From Aristaeella hokkaidonensis (lineage in GTDB: Bacteria > Bacillota > Clostridia > Christensenellales > Aristaeellaceae): a DNA stretch of 64,000 bases. Shown one piece after another: positions 42,295 through 51,426 of the stretch (within the stretch, counting starts at the first letter, position 1; each line of letters opens with the position of its first letter). A model generated the notes under the pieces. It did not search any database, had not been told where the DNA came from, and saw only the letters and a program-made list of their open reading frames with translations. The stretch is from contig NZ_CP068393.1 of NCBI RefSeq assembly GCF_018128945.1, positions 3,100,001-3,164,000 of the forward strand, given 5' to 3'. The position numbers were made by a program, and so were the translations under genes.

Positions 42295-44705
42295 ATCTGA
42301 AGGAATTGCTGCAAAAGGGCCCGTTCTTCCTGGACGGCGGCATGGGAACGCTGCTGCAGGCAAGGGGACTGAAGCCGGGTGAAGCGCCGGAGAAGTGGGG
42401 TATGACCCATCCGGACGTGATCACCGATATCCAGCGGAGCTACTACGAGGCGGGCACCGACATGGTGCTGACCAACACCTTTGGTGTGCATCCGCTGCGC
42501 TACAGCCTTTCCGAATGTGAAGAGATGGTCCGGACGGCCATCGGCTGTGCGGACAAGGCCCGGAAAGCCATCGCCGACGGGAAGGAACGGTTTGTCGCCC
42601 TGGATATCGGCCCCTGCGGAAGACTGCTGAAGCCGCTGGGGAACCTGGACTTTGAGGAAGCGGTACAGGGCTTTGCGGAAGTGGTGCGCTTCGGCGTGAA
42701 GTACGGGGCGGACTGCGTGTTTATTGAAACCATGAATGACGGGGCGGAAGCCCGGGCGGCCTTGCTGGCGGCGAAAGAAAACAGTGACCTGCCGGTGCTG
42801 GTTTCCTGTGCCTATGGCGCGGACGGAAAGCTGATGACCGGTGGTACGCCGGAATCGGTGGTGGCCATGCTGGAGAGCCTGGGCGCGGACGCCGTGGGCG
42901 TCAACTGCTCCCTGGGACCGGACGCGCTGGCGCCGATTGTGGAACGCTACCTGGCGGCGGCTTCAATCCCGGTGCTGATGAAGCCCAATGCCGGCCTGCC
43001 CCAGGAAAAGGACGGAAAGACGGTTTACAACGTGGGACCGGAGGAATTCTCCGCCGATATCGTCCCGCTGATCGAAAAAGGCCTGCGGATCATCGGCGGC
43101 TGCTGCGGCACGACGCCGGACTTCATCCGGGCGGTGAAGAACGCTTCGGCTGGCAGGGTTCCGCCGGCAGTGGAAAAGAAAGAAAAGACGATTATTGCTT
43201 CCCGGGGGCACGCCATTGAACTGGGGAAGGATCCGGTGATCATCGGCGAGCGGATCAACCCCACGGGCAAGAAGCGGCTGCGCAAAGCCCTGGAAGAGGG
43301 CGACATGGCCTATGTGCTGAATGAAGCCATCGTGCAGGAAGAGCACGGGGCGGAAGTGCTGGACGTCAACGTAGGCACACCGGGCGTGGATGAACCGGCC
43401 CTGCTGGAGCAGGCGGTGCAGGAGCTGCAGGCAGTGACCGACCTGCCGCTGCAGCTGGACACCTCCGATCCGGAAGCAATGCGGCGCGCGCTGCGCGTAT
43501 ATAATGGCAAAGCCCTGATCAACTCTGTGAACGGCAAGCAGGAAGTCATGGACGCTATCTTCCCGCTGGTGAAGAAATACGGCGGGGCGGTGGTTGCCCT
43601 GACGCTGGATGAGGACGGGATTCCCGGCACGGCGGAAGGCCGGCTGGCCATTGCCGAAAAGATCCTGAAGGAAGCCGCGAAATACGGCATCGGCCCGAAG
43701 GATATTCTGTTTGATACCCTGACTATGACGGTCAGCACGGACGGGAACGCTGCGAAGGTGACCCTGGACGCGCTGAAAATGATCCGGGAAAAGACCGGGT
43801 GCGGAACAGTGCTGGGCGTCAGCAACGTCTCCTTCGGCCTGCCGGTGCGGGAGGTGCTGGGAAGCGTCTTCCTGACGCTGGCACTGGAAAACGGCCTGTC
43901 CGGCGCAATCATGAACCCGCTGAATGAGCGGATGATGGGCGCGATGATCAGTTTCCGGACCCTGACGGGCCGGGACGAAAACTGCGCTGCTTATATCCAG
44001 TATGCCAACGACCTGCCCACCATGCAGGCAGTGACGCCGGCGGCGGGAGCGGCCGGCGGTGCGAAGGAAACCGAAGCGAAGGGACTGCGCCGCGCGGTGG
44101 TGAAGGGCCTGTGCAAGGAAGCGGCCAACCTGACCCGGACAGCCCTGGAAGAAGGACGGGACAGCCTGGACCTGGTGAAGGAAGAGATTATCCCGGCCCT
44201 GGACGAGGTGGGCCAGGGCTTTGAAGCCAAGAAGATTTTCCTGCCCCAGCTGATGATGAGCGCGGAAGCGGCGGAGGCGGCCGTGGCGGAAATCAAGAAG
44301 AAGGCGGCAAACCAGGACGCGCAAGCCTCCAAGGGGATCGTGGTGCTGGCTACCGTGAAGGGCGATATCCACGACATCGGCAAGAATATTGTGAAGCTGC
44401 TGTTGGAGAACTACGGATTTACTGTGGCGGACCTGGGCAAGGACGTGCCGCCGGAGACGGTGCTGGAGGCTGTGGAGCGCCTGCATGCGCCGATCTGCGG
44501 CCTGAGCGCCCTGATGACCACCACGGTGCCGGCTATGGCGGAAACCGTGAAGCTGGTGCATGAGAAGGCACCCTGGTGCAAGGTGATGGTCGGCGGCGCC
44601 GTGCTCACTGAGGAATATGCCCGGGAGATCGGCGCGGACGGATACGGCAAGGACGCGATGGCGTCCGTACGCCTGGCGGAACGCTATATGCAGGAGCAGG
44701 CGTGA
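42291..44705 (+). CDS. metH: Cobalamin-dependent methionine synthase (without activation domain)
   Basis: An 804-aa protein transferring methyl from 5-methyl-THF to homocysteine. Domains in order: homocysteine S-methyltransferase barrel (1-290), with zinc ligands in GVNCSLGP (Cys near 206) and IGGCCGTTPDF (Cys 271-272); pterin-binding barrel (about 310-570; IGERINPTGKK, DVNVGTPG); cap (about 600-680); and B12-binding Rossmann domain (about 683-804; KGDIHDIGKNIV with the lower-axial His near 695). The fourth, activation domain is missing here and encoded by the upstream gene. This arrangement is common in Clostridia. Confidence 0.95.
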   Translation: MNLKELLQKGPFFLDGGMGTLLQARGLKPGEAPEKWGMTHPDVITDIQRSYYEAGTDMVLTNTFGVHPLRYSLSECEEMVRTAIGCADKARKAIADGKERFVALDIGPCGRLLKPLGNLDFEEAVQGFAEVVRFGVKYGADCVFIETMNDGAEARAALLAAKENSDLPVLVSCAYGADGKLMTGGTPESVVAMLESLGADAVGVNCSLGPDALAPIVERYLAAASIPVLMKPNAGLPQEKDGKTVYNVGPEEFSADIVPLIEKGLRIIGGCCGTTPDFIRAVKNASAGRVPPAVEKKEKTIIASRGHAIELGKDPVIIGERINPTGKKRLRKALEEGDMAYVLNEAIVQEEHGAEVLDVNVGTPGVDEPALLEQAVQELQAVTDLPLQLDTSDPEAMRRALRVYNGKALINSVNGKQEVMDAIFPLVKKYGGAVVALTLDEDGIPGTAEGRLAIAEKILKEAAKYGIGPKDILFDTLTMTVSTDGNAAKVTLDALKMIREKTGCGTVLGVSNVSFGLPVREVLGSVFLTLALENGLSGAIMNPLNERMMGAMISFRTLTGRDENCAAYIQYANDLPTMQAVTPAAGAAGGAKETEAKGLRRAVVKGLCKEAANLTRTALEEGRDSLDLVKEEIIPALDEVGQGFEAKKIFLPQLMMSAEAAEAAVAEIKKKAANQDAQASKGIVVLATVKGDIHDIGKNIVKLLLENYGFTVADLGKDVPPETVLEAVERLHAPICGLSALMTTTVPAMAETVKLVHEKAPWCKVMVGGAVLTEEYAREIGADGYGKDAMASVRLAERYMQEQA

Positions 44706-44728
44706 ACGACTGGAAGGAGGAATTCCGG

Positions 44729-45607
44729 ATGAAAAAACGGATATTCTGCCTCCTGTTGTGTTTGGCACTGATTCCTTTCACAGCCGGAGCAGAGGAGCCG
44801 GCAGACTTCTTTGAAAAGATTGAGGCGGATACTGTCGGCAGGATTGTCCGGCGGTATGATTCGCCGACGCTGAAATACACGATTGAACGGTTTACCATGG
44901 AGGGCGAGAAGTGCTACCTGAGCCGGATCTGGGTTCAGGATCCTTCCCGCCAGATCCGGAAAGCCACGGCGGCCTGGAAGAAAAACATCAGCCGACCCGG
45001 GAATATCATCAAAAAGCTTCCGGAAGCAGCGCTGGCGGTGAACGGCAGCGGGTTTGTAAGTCCCCTGTATCCGGAGATCCCGGAGAACTATCCGGGAACC
45101 AGCGAGGATTATTACTACACTCCGCTGGGCTCCCTGACGGTAACGGACGGGGAGGTTTTCCGCAACCTGGAGGGCGTGCCGTATTACGGCCTGGCGCTGG
45201 ACGCGGACGGACTGCAGATGTATACCGGCGCGGACAACGGGGAAGTGCTGGCAACGGAACCCAGCCAGACCTGGTCTTTCTATGTAGGCTGTCCGATGCT
45301 GCGGAACAACGAGGACCTGCTGCCGGAGGGATGGAAATTCGCGGACCAGAAAGCCTCCAGGACCATCATCGGCCGGCTGGACCGTAACAATTACCTGATC
45401 CTGACGGTGACCAAATCCAAGGGCAAGGGAGTATCCCTGCGCAGGGCACAGAAGTTCTTCCTGGAAAACTTTAATACCGAATGGGTCTACAACCTGGATG
45501 GCGGGCAGAGCTATGCCCTGATGAGCCGCAAGCAGGGAAAGAAAAAAATAAACACCCTCGCGGGCGGAAGCGTGAGGGTGGTTGATGTGATGGGGTTTAT
45601 GGAATAA
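44729..45607 (+). CDS. Secreted phosphodiester glycosidase-like (NAGPA domain) protein
   Basis: A 292-aa protein. ATG 44729 is chosen: AAGGAGG sits about nine bases upstream and the signal peptide KKRIFCLLLCLALIPFTAGAEE then starts the chain; an ATG at 44702 overlaps metH but lacks a site. ALAVNGSGF (about 100-108) and VYNLDGGQSYAL near the end are the conserved segments of the NAGPA/DUF2233 family, which cleaves GlcNAc-1-phosphate diester caps and related exopolysaccharide or wall substrates. It sits at the end of the met unit but has no obvious metabolic link to it. Confidence 0.8.
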   Translation: MKKRIFCLLLCLALIPFTAGAEEPADFFEKIEADTVGRIVRRYDSPTLKYTIERFTMEGEKCYLSRIWVQDPSRQIRKATAAWKKNISRPGNIIKKLPEAALAVNGSGFVSPLYPEIPENYPGTSEDYYYTPLGSLTVTDGEVFRNLEGVPYYGLALDADGLQMYTGADNGEVLATEPSQTWSFYVGCPMLRNNEDLLPEGWKFADQKASRTIIGRLDRNNYLILTVTKSKGKGVSLRRAQKFFLENFNTEWVYNLDGGQSYALMSRKQGKKKINTLAGGSVRVVDVMGFME

Positions 45608-45654
45608 GAATGCAGTTCTTATTCCATAATGAAATACAGTCGATTGCGGCCAAT

Positions 45655-45722
45655 GTGACAGAGGGACAGACCAACTGTCACGTTCCTTTGGAATGATGAC
45701 AGTTGGTCTGTCCCTCTGTCAC
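45655..45722. repeat. Dispersed palindromic repeat, copy 3
   Basis: Same element as copies at 13071 and 39664, in the same loop orientation as copy 2 and differing from it by only a few bases. The tail GCGCTCCGCAGCCTTCACATTG follows. Confidence 0.85.
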
Positions 45723-45775
45723 ATCCCTGCGCTCCGCAGCCTTCACATTGTCTTTAATTATGAATTCTAAATATA

Positions 45776-45807
45776 TCGCGCACCTGAAATCTTTCAGGTG
45801 CGCGATT
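45776..45807 (-). terminator. Terminator after the DEAD-box helicase gene
   Basis: TCGCGCACCTGAAA and TTCAGGTGCGCGA form a 13-bp perfect stem. On the minus strand it is followed by TATATTTAG rather than a clean T-run. Confidence 0.6.
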
Positions 45808-45809
45808 GA

Positions 45810-47234
45810 TTAACCGCGGCGTTTCTGACGATTGACTCTATGAACCGGTCTGCCGGTGCCATGGCCGGAGGGGCGGGAATGCACCTGTCCGTCTCTGCCT
45901 ATAGTCACTTTGCCGGTGGGGCGGGAGTGTACCTGTCCGTCTCTGCCAATTGTTACCTTTCCAGTGGGACGGGAATGGGCAGGACGAGAAGGTTTAGCAG
46001 CAGAAACGGCGGCAACGCGGCGCTCCGCCAGCGCGTTGCCCTGACGATCCAGCCTGGCGGGCCGGGGTTCGCGGACCTTCGGCGGGGTGGGCGTAGTAAC
46101 CTCCATGGGCCAGTCGCTTTCCTTCTGGTGAAGGCGCTTGCCGATGAGCTTTTCCACCTGGTTCAGCTGCTTCACTTCGTCGATGCAGCAGAAGGAGATG
46201 GCTTTGCCGGTTCTGCCGGCACGGCCGGTACGGCCGATCCGGTGGATATAGGCTTCCGGTTCCATGGGCATGTCATAGTTGAACACATGGCTGAGGCCGG
46301 CCACGTCGATGCCGCGGGCGGCAATGTCTGTGGCGACCAGCACCCGGCACTTGCCGCTGCGGAACAGGTTCAGCGCGGCCTGACGGGCGTTCTGGCTCTT
46401 GTCACCGTGAATACCGGCGGCTTCGATCCCTTTGCGCTTCAGGTCCCGGACAATCCGGTCCACTCCGTGCTTGGTGCGGGAGAAGACCAGGGCGCTTTCC
46501 ACCTCCGGATCCTCCAGCAGCTGCGCAAGCAGGTGCTTTTTATTGACCTTGTCCACGTAATACAGGCACTGGTCAATGGCGTCCACCGTAGAGGTGACGG
46601 GATCCACCTTGACGTTCTCCGGATCGGTCAGCAGGTCCAGGGCCAGCTTTTCCACTTCCGGCGGCATAGTGGCGGAGAAGAGCAGCGTCTGCCGTTCCTC
46701 CGGCAGGGTACGGACGATTTTGCGCACATCGTGGATGAAGCCCATATCCAGCATGCGGTCAGCTTCATCCAGCACGAAGATATCCACCCAGTCCAGGCGG
46801 ACAAGTCCCTGGCCCATCAGGTCCAGGAGCCGGCCGGGACAGGCAATGACAATTTCCGCGCCCCGGTGGAGGGCTTCCACCTGGCCGCCCTGGCCGACGC
46901 CGCCGAAGATGACGGCGCTGTCCAGGCCTTCGCCCTTGCCGTAGAGCTGGAAGTTCTCCCAGGTCTGCATGGCAAGCTCCCGGGTGGGGGAGAGGATCAG
47001 GCAGCGGATCACCTTGGCGTTGCTCCGCTGCGGGGGAATCTCCTTCAGCCGCTGCAGGATAGGCAGGGCGAAAGCGGCGGTTTTGCCGGTGCCCGTCTGG
47101 GCGCAGCCCAGGACGTCCTTTCCCTCCAGAACCAGCGGGATGGTAGCCTGCTGGATGGGGGTCGGGGTTTCATAACCGGTATCGCGGATGTTTTTCAGAA
47201 GGGAAGGGGATAAACCGAGATCTTTAAATTCCAT
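45810..47234 (-). CDS. DEAD-box RNA helicase (RhlE/CshA-like)
   Basis: A 474-aa ATP-dependent RNA helicase. Motifs: Q motif PTPIQQATIP, Walker A AQTGTGKT (45-52), PTRELAMQ, DEAD in VLDEADRMLDMGF (about 153), SAT, and HRIGRTGRAGR. The two RecA domains (1-365) are followed by a basic tail (about 385-474) with a 16-residue unit HSRPTGKVTIGRDGQV twice in tandem plus a partial third copy, a likely RNA-binding tail. Coding repeats of the unit differ at synonymous sites, so the duplication is not recent. Likely roles are ribosome assembly or mRNA decay. Confidence 0.92.
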   Translation of the reverse strand: MEFKDLGLSPSLLKNIRDTGYETPTPIQQATIPLVLEGKDVLGCAQTGTGKTAAFALPILQRLKEIPPQRSNAKVIRCLILSPTRELAMQTWENFQLYGKGEGLDSAVIFGGVGQGGQVEALHRGAEIVIACPGRLLDLMGQGLVRLDWVDIFVLDEADRMLDMGFIHDVRKIVRTLPEERQTLLFSATMPPEVEKLALDLLTDPENVKVDPVTSTVDAIDQCLYYVDKVNKKHLLAQLLEDPEVESALVFSRTKHGVDRIVRDLKRKGIEAAGIHGDKSQNARQAALNLFRSGKCRVLVATDIAARGIDVAGLSHVFNYDMPMEPEAYIHRIGRTGRAGRTGKAISFCCIDEVKQLNQVEKLIGKRLHQKESDWPMEVTTPTPPKVREPRPARLDRQGNALAERRVAAVSAAKPSRPAHSRPTGKVTIGRDGQVHSRPTGKVTIGRDGQVHSRPSGHGTGRPVHRVNRQKRRG

Positions 47235-47237
47235 ATA

Positions 47238-48350
47238 TCAGATGAGTTCCTGCAATTCTGTAAATTCATAGCCGTGGGCAGCCGCCACGTTCCTGTTGGT
47301 CAGCTTCCCGGCATAGGTGTTGACGCCGGAGCGGATCACTTCGCTCTTCCGGCAGGCTTCTTCCAGGCCGGCGGCAGCGATCTCCAGGCCGTATTTCACG
47401 GTGGCGTTGGTCAGGGCGATGGTGCTGGTCCGCGGCACGGCGCCGGGCATGTTGCCGACGCAGTAGTGAACCACGCCGTCCAGCTTGTAAACCGGATCGT
47501 CATGGGTGGTGACGTGGGAGGATTCGCCGCAGCCGCCCTGGTCGATGGCCACATCGACGAAGACCGCGCCGTCCTTCATTTCCTTCAGGTATTTCTGCTT
47601 GAACAGCTTCGGGGTGGAGCCGCCGGGGATCAGCACGGAGCCGATGACCAGGTCCGCGTCCTTCAGCACGCGTTCCACGTTGCTGTCATTGGAAACCAGG
47701 GTCTGAATATGGGCGCCGAACATGTTGTCCAGCTCCTCCAGCCGCTTCAGGCTGATATCCAGGATGGTGACGTTGGCGCCCATGCCGACGGCGATCTTGC
47801 AGGCGTTCATACCCACGGTGCCGCCACCGAGGATGACCACGTTGGCCTTGGGGGTGCCGGGCACGCCGGCCAGCAGGATGCCTTCACCGCCGAACTTCTT
47901 CTCCAGGTACTTGGCGCCTTCCTGGATGGACAGGCGGCCGGCGATCTGGCTCATGGGAGCCAGCAGGGGCAGGGAGCGGTCCTTCTCCTGCAGGGTTTCA
48001 TACGCCACGGCGTTGACCTTGCCCTTGAGCAGGGCGTCGGTCTGCTGCTTGTCGGCAGCCAGGTGCAGATAGGTGTAAAGGATCAGGCCGTTCCGGAAGA
48101 GGGGATATTCGCATTCCAGCGGCTCCTTGACCTTAACCATCATATCCACCAGGTGCCAGACATCCGCGGCGTTGTCGATCAGGGAAGCACCCGCGTCCAC
48201 ATATTCATTGTCGGTGAAACCGGAGCCGATGCCGGCACCCATTTCGATATACACATGATGTCCCGCGGCAATATAGGCGCGGACGTTGTCAGGGGTCAGG
48301 CCAACCCGGTATTCATTGTTCTTAATCTCTTTGACACAGCCGATCTTCAT
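47238..48350 (-). CDS. ald: Alanine dehydrogenase
   Basis: 370 aa, matching the usual ~371. ATG 48350 is chosen (AGGAAG seven bases upstream) over a TTG two codons earlier. [23 protein letters not shown] opens the catalytic domain; the NAD-binding loop is [22 protein letters not shown] (about 168-190); [19 protein letters not shown] and [11 protein letters not shown] complete the active site. It interconverts alanine and pyruvate with NAD+ and ammonia. The gene lies 3 bp upstream of the helicase start on the same strand, so the two may share a transcript. Confidence 0.95.
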   Translation of the reverse strand: MKIGCVKEIKNNEYRVGLTPDNVRAYIAAGHHVYIEMGAGIGSGFTDNEYVDAGASLIDNAADVWHLVDMMVKVKEPLECEYPLFRNGLILYTYLHLAADKQQTDALLKGKVNAVAYETLQEKDRSLPLLAPMSQIAGRLSIQEGAKYLEKKFGGEGILLAGVPGTPKANVVILGGGTVGMNACKIAVGMGANVTILDISLKRLEELDNMFGAHIQTLVSNDSNVERVLKDADLVIGSVLIPGGSTPKLFKQKYLKEMKDGAVFVDVAIDQGGCGESSHVTTHDDPVYKLDGVVHYCVGNMPGAVPRTSTIALTNATVKYGLEIAAAGLEEACRKSEVIRSGVNTYAGKLTNRNVAAAHGYEFTELQELI

Positions 48351-48404
48351 TTGCAATCTTCCTTTCCACTGCTTCGCAAAAGTAAGTTGTTATGCCAATA
48401 AAAT

Positions 48405-48448
48405 AACAGAGCCGGCGAACAGGAACAAGTGACGGCTCTGTTTTTTTC
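48405..48448. terminator. Terminator between NUDIX and ald genes
   Basis: AACAGAGCCG (48405-48414) and CGGCTCTGTT (48433-48442), with T-rich sequence on both strands (TTTTTTT on +, TTATTTTATT on -). It should stop the NUDIX transcript before ald. Confidence 0.75.
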
Positions 48449-48464
48449 CTGCACAGGAGATAAT

Positions 48465-49031
48465 TTACAGACCCAGGATCCGGGCAGCTTTGAGGATACA
48501 GACCTGGGTTTTGGCGTCGGAGATTTTTCCGGCCATGACGTCCTCCACCAGTTCGGAAAGGGGAATGGTGTACACGTCCAGGAATTCATCCTCGTCCAGG
48601 TCCTGCTTTCCTTTATGCAGTCCCCGGGCCATATACATGGTGATGTACTCGTCGCTGTAGGCGGGAGCAGGATGAAAATCGCCGATCTCCGTCCACTCGT
48701 CCGCGGTGTAGCCGGTTTCCTCCCGCAGCTCCCGCTTGATGGCGGAGAGCCGGTCCTCATCCGGGGCGTCCAGCTTGCCGGCGGGGATCTCCAGGATGAC
48801 CTTGTCCAGCGGATAACGGTACTGCCGCTCCATGATCACTTCGTTGTTCTCAGTGATCGGGATGACGCAGACCGCGCCGATATGGCGGATCACTTCCCGG
48901 ATGGCGCTGCTGCCGTTGGAAAGGGTGACGGTGTCCCGCTTTACGTGGAGGACAATGCCGTTGAAGATGTCCTCGGAAGAGGAAGTCTTTTCGGAAAGGC
49001 GGGACCACTCAGTGTTTTGATCAAATTGCAT
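48465..49031 (-). CDS. NUDIX hydrolase, ADP-ribose pyrophosphatase-like
   Basis: A 188-aa protein. The NUDIX box is GKLDAPDEDRLSAIKRELREETGY (about 79-102), with all the key residues but one extra residue between Gly and the first Glu compared with the textbook spacing. PAGKLD upstream and a substrate-specificity tail (DLDEDEFLDVYTIPLSEL) resemble ADP-ribose pyrophosphatases. Start choice is uncertain: neither ATG 49031 nor GTG 49037 has a clear ribosome site. It hydrolyses ADP-ribose or similar nucleotide diphosphates, metal-dependent, in the cytoplasm. Confidence 0.88.
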   Translation of the reverse strand: MQFDQNTEWSRLSEKTSSSEDIFNGIVLHVKRDTVTLSNGSSAIREVIRHIGAVCVIPITENNEVIMERQYRYPLDKVILEIPAGKLDAPDEDRLSAIKRELREETGYTADEWTEIGDFHPAPAYSDEYITMYMARGLHKGKQDLDEDEFLDVYTIPLSELVEDVMAGKISDAKTQVCILKAARILGL

Positions 49032-49040
49032 AATCACATT

Positions 49041-49166
49041 AATCAGGGGGCAATTCAGGTAGGAGGTAGGAGGTAGGAAGTCTTTTTACTGAAAACTTAA
49101 GACTTAAGAATGAAGAATTATCCGCTGCGGCGGGGGAGACAGTGGGCGAAGCCCAAATGCAGAATA
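49041..49166. repeat. Repeat-rich intergenic segment with TAGGAGG run
   Basis: Three tandem (G)TAGGAG(G) words (49059-49080), then ACTTAAGACTTAAG and TGGGCGAAGCCCAAATG. The last motif with TAGGAAG occurs in reverse complement at 17236-17268, so this is a third dispersed element. No gene. Confidence 0.45.
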
Positions 49167-49218
49167 TTGCGATCGCTGTTACCAAAGCCGCTTTGCGCCT
49201 TTGACAGCTGTAGCATGG
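49167..49218. repeat. Covarying hairpin repeat, copy B
   Basis: TTGCGATCGCTGTTAC, CAAAGCCGC-ttt-GCGCCTTTG, ACAGCTGTAGCATGG. Compared with copy A (39357), the arm GCCGT/ACGGC has become GCTGT/ACAGC, and the apical stem has changed on both sides, keeping the fold. Confidence 0.75.
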
Positions 49219-49309
49219 GAGGCATTTGCCGTGCTGAAGCACGGATGCCTCCTCAACAATGCAGAATGCAGAATTATCCGCTGCGGCGGGGGGGATTTAT
49301 GAATTACTC

Positions 49310-51145
49310 TTACGCCTTCGGCGCGATGGTGGCCTTGATGCGGCGGACGCCGGCGGAAGAGGATTCTTCCTTGCGGATCTTGAAGGAGCCCAGGTCGCCG
49401 GTGTTGGCAGCGTGGGGACCGCCGCAGATTTCGAAGGAATACTCGCCCATCTTGTAGGTCTTGACCTTCTCGCCGTACTTGCTCTCGAACAGGCCGATAG
49501 CGCCCTTTTCCTTGGCTTCCTGCACGGTCATCTCTTCCATGACGACCGGAACCTTGGCGTCGATGGCCACGTTGACCAGGCGTTCTACTTCGGCGATTTC
49601 TTCGGGGGTCATCTTCCGGCTGAAGGAGAAGTCGAAACGGAGACGCTCGGTGGTGATGTTGGAACCCTTCTGGGCAACTTCATCACCCAGAACCTTGCGC
49701 AGGGCAGCCTGCAGCAGGTGGGTGGCGGTGTGCAGCTTGGCGGTTTCTTCGTTCCGCTCGGTCAGACCGCCCTTGGCGGCGCCTTCCTGCTTACTGATGG
49801 CCTGGTGCTCCTTGAACGCTTCGGCGAAGCCGTTGGCGTCCACGGTGAGGCCTTCTTCAGCAGCCAGCTCCTCGGTCAGTTCCAGCGGGAAGCCGTAGGT
49901 GTCGTAGAGACGGAAAGCCTGCTTGCCGCTGATTTCGGTTTCCGGCTTGTAGGACGGATCCTTCTGGGCCATGAACTCATTCTTGCGGCGGATGCCGGTG
50001 ATGCACTTGGTGAACTCCTTCATGCCGGTGGCCAGGGTCGCTTCGAAGCGGGCGGCCTCCTTCATGATTTCGTCCAGGATGTAGTCTTTCTTTTCCACCA
50101 GCAGCGGATAGGCTTCATCGTAGATCTGCTCAATGAAGATCCGGCTGACCTCGGCCAGGACGGAGGATTCCAGACCCAGCTGGCGGGTGTAGCGGATGGC
50201 GCGGCGGAGCAGGCGGCGCAGGATGTAGCCGGCGCCCACGTTGGAGGGCAGGATGCCCTTCACATCGCCGATGAGCATGGTGGAGGTGCGGATATGGTCC
50301 GCAATGATGCGCATGGCCTTCTGGGCTTCCGGATCATCGTCGTAGCTCTTGCCGGACTTTTCTTCCAGGTGCTTGATGACCGGGATAAACAGGTCGGTCT
50401 TGTAGCCGTCGGTCACGCCGTTCAGGAAGGCCAGCATACGGTCGAGACCGAAGCCGGTATCCACGTTCTTGTTCGCCAGGGGAGAATAGCCGTCGGCGTT
50501 CTTGACATACTGCATGTAAACGTCGTTACCGATCTCGACATACCGTCCGCAGCCGCAGGCCGGTCCGCAATTCGGGCCGCAGGGCTTGTTGTGACGGGGG
50601 TAGAACCACTCGTTGTCGGGACCGCAGGGGGTGCCGGTGGTGCCTTCCAGCTCCCACCAGTTATCGCTCTTGGGCAGGTAGAAGATGTGCTCCGGCAGGA
50701 TGCCGACCTTCTTCAGCAGGTCTGCGGTTTCATCATCCCGGGGAGCAGCGTCATTGCCTTCAAACACGGTGGAGCAGATTTCCTTGCTGTCCAGGCCGAA
50801 AACCTTGGTCAGCAGGTCGTAGCTCCACTGGGTTTTTTCCTGCTTGAAATAATCGCCCAGGGACCAGTTGCCCATCATCTCAAAGAAGGTGAAGTGGGTG
50901 GGGTCGCCGACGCTTTCAATATCCACCGTACGGACGCAGCCCTGCACGTTGCACAGGCGCTTCTTTCCGGACGGATGCTCCTTGCCCAGCAGATAAGGCA
51001 TCAGGGGCTGCATGCCGGCCACGTTGAACATGACGCCGGTGGTCCCGTCGCCGATCAGCGAGACGGCTCCGATATTGATATGTCCCCGTTCTTCATAGAA
51101 ACGGATCCAGGCATTTCTCAGTTCCTTGGACGTAATTCCTTTCAT
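49310..51145 (-). CDS. Short alanyl-tRNA synthetase lacking the C-terminal domain
   Basis: 611 aa instead of ~870. ATG 51145 (the earlier frame start runs through the promoter). The catalytic domain has GCVRTVDIESVGDPTHFTFFEMMGNWSLGDYF (70-100) and a Cys-rich loop with PCG and CGC motifs (174-199) not found in the usual form. The tRNA-recognition helices are present. The editing domain is intact, with HTATH at 472-476 and CGGPH at 574-578. The chain stops right after the editing core, so the DHHA1/C-Ala region that bridges the two active sites on the tRNA is missing. It could be the sole AlaRS of the cell or a paralogue; the rest of the genome would tell. Confidence 0.85.
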   Translation of the reverse strand: MKGITSKELRNAWIRFYEERGHINIGAVSLIGDGTTGVMFNVAGMQPLMPYLLGKEHPSGKKRLCNVQGCVRTVDIESVGDPTHFTFFEMMGNWSLGDYFKQEKTQWSYDLLTKVFGLDSKEICSTVFEGNDAAPRDDETADLLKKVGILPEHIFYLPKSDNWWELEGTTGTPCGPDNEWFYPRHNKPCGPNCGPACGCGRYVEIGNDVYMQYVKNADGYSPLANKNVDTGFGLDRMLAFLNGVTDGYKTDLFIPVIKHLEEKSGKSYDDDPEAQKAMRIIADHIRTSTMLIGDVKGILPSNVGAGYILRRLLRRAIRYTRQLGLESSVLAEVSRIFIEQIYDEAYPLLVEKKDYILDEIMKEAARFEATLATGMKEFTKCITGIRRKNEFMAQKDPSYKPETEISGKQAFRLYDTYGFPLELTEELAAEEGLTVDANGFAEAFKEHQAISKQEGAAKGGLTERNEETAKLHTATHLLQAALRKVLGDEVAQKGSNITTERLRFDFSFSRKMTPEEIAEVERLVNVAIDAKVPVVMEEMTVQEAKEKGAIGLFESKYGEKVKTYKMGEYSFEICGGPHAANTGDLGSFKIRKEESSSAGVRRIKATIAPKA

Positions 51146-51247
51146 AACTCCCAACTCTCCTTTTGGTGATGAAGAATACAACCGTTTTCCCACACGGGCT
51201 GCAGCCGTTTTGGCCATGAGCGCCGTGACGTACGCGATAACTTCAAT

Positions 51248-51276
51248 ATTATAGCAAACAGGGGATCGGTTTGCAA
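51248..51276 (-). promoter_or_regulatory. Promoter of the alanyl-tRNA synthetase gene
   Basis: On the minus strand TTGCAA (51276-51271), 17 bp, TATAAT (51253-51248). No T-box signature lies between it and the start codon. Confidence 0.6.
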
Positions 51277-51311
51277 GGCTGCTTTTCCTGTGTTCTTTCG
51301 TGCTCAATCCG

Positions 51312-51339
51312 TTGACTTTCACCGTTTCTGGCAGATAAT
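51312..51339 (+). promoter_or_regulatory. Promoter of the aconitase gene
   Basis: TTGACT (51312-51317), 16 bp, GATAAT (51334-51339). It is divergent from the alaS promoter with about 35 bp between the -35 boxes. Confidence 0.6.
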
Positions 51340-51426
51340 GGTATGGTAACAACAACACAGTTGCGGAGAGCTCAGCCGCATCTCCGGCAGAGCGCCGTGG
51401 CTGGTTATTTTTTTCGGAGGAATGGT

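Noticed and set aside
51146..51311. T-box leader before the alanyl-tRNA synthetase gene
   Set aside because: No AGGGTGG-type T-box sequence, and no specifier stem or antiterminator in the 100-nt leader.
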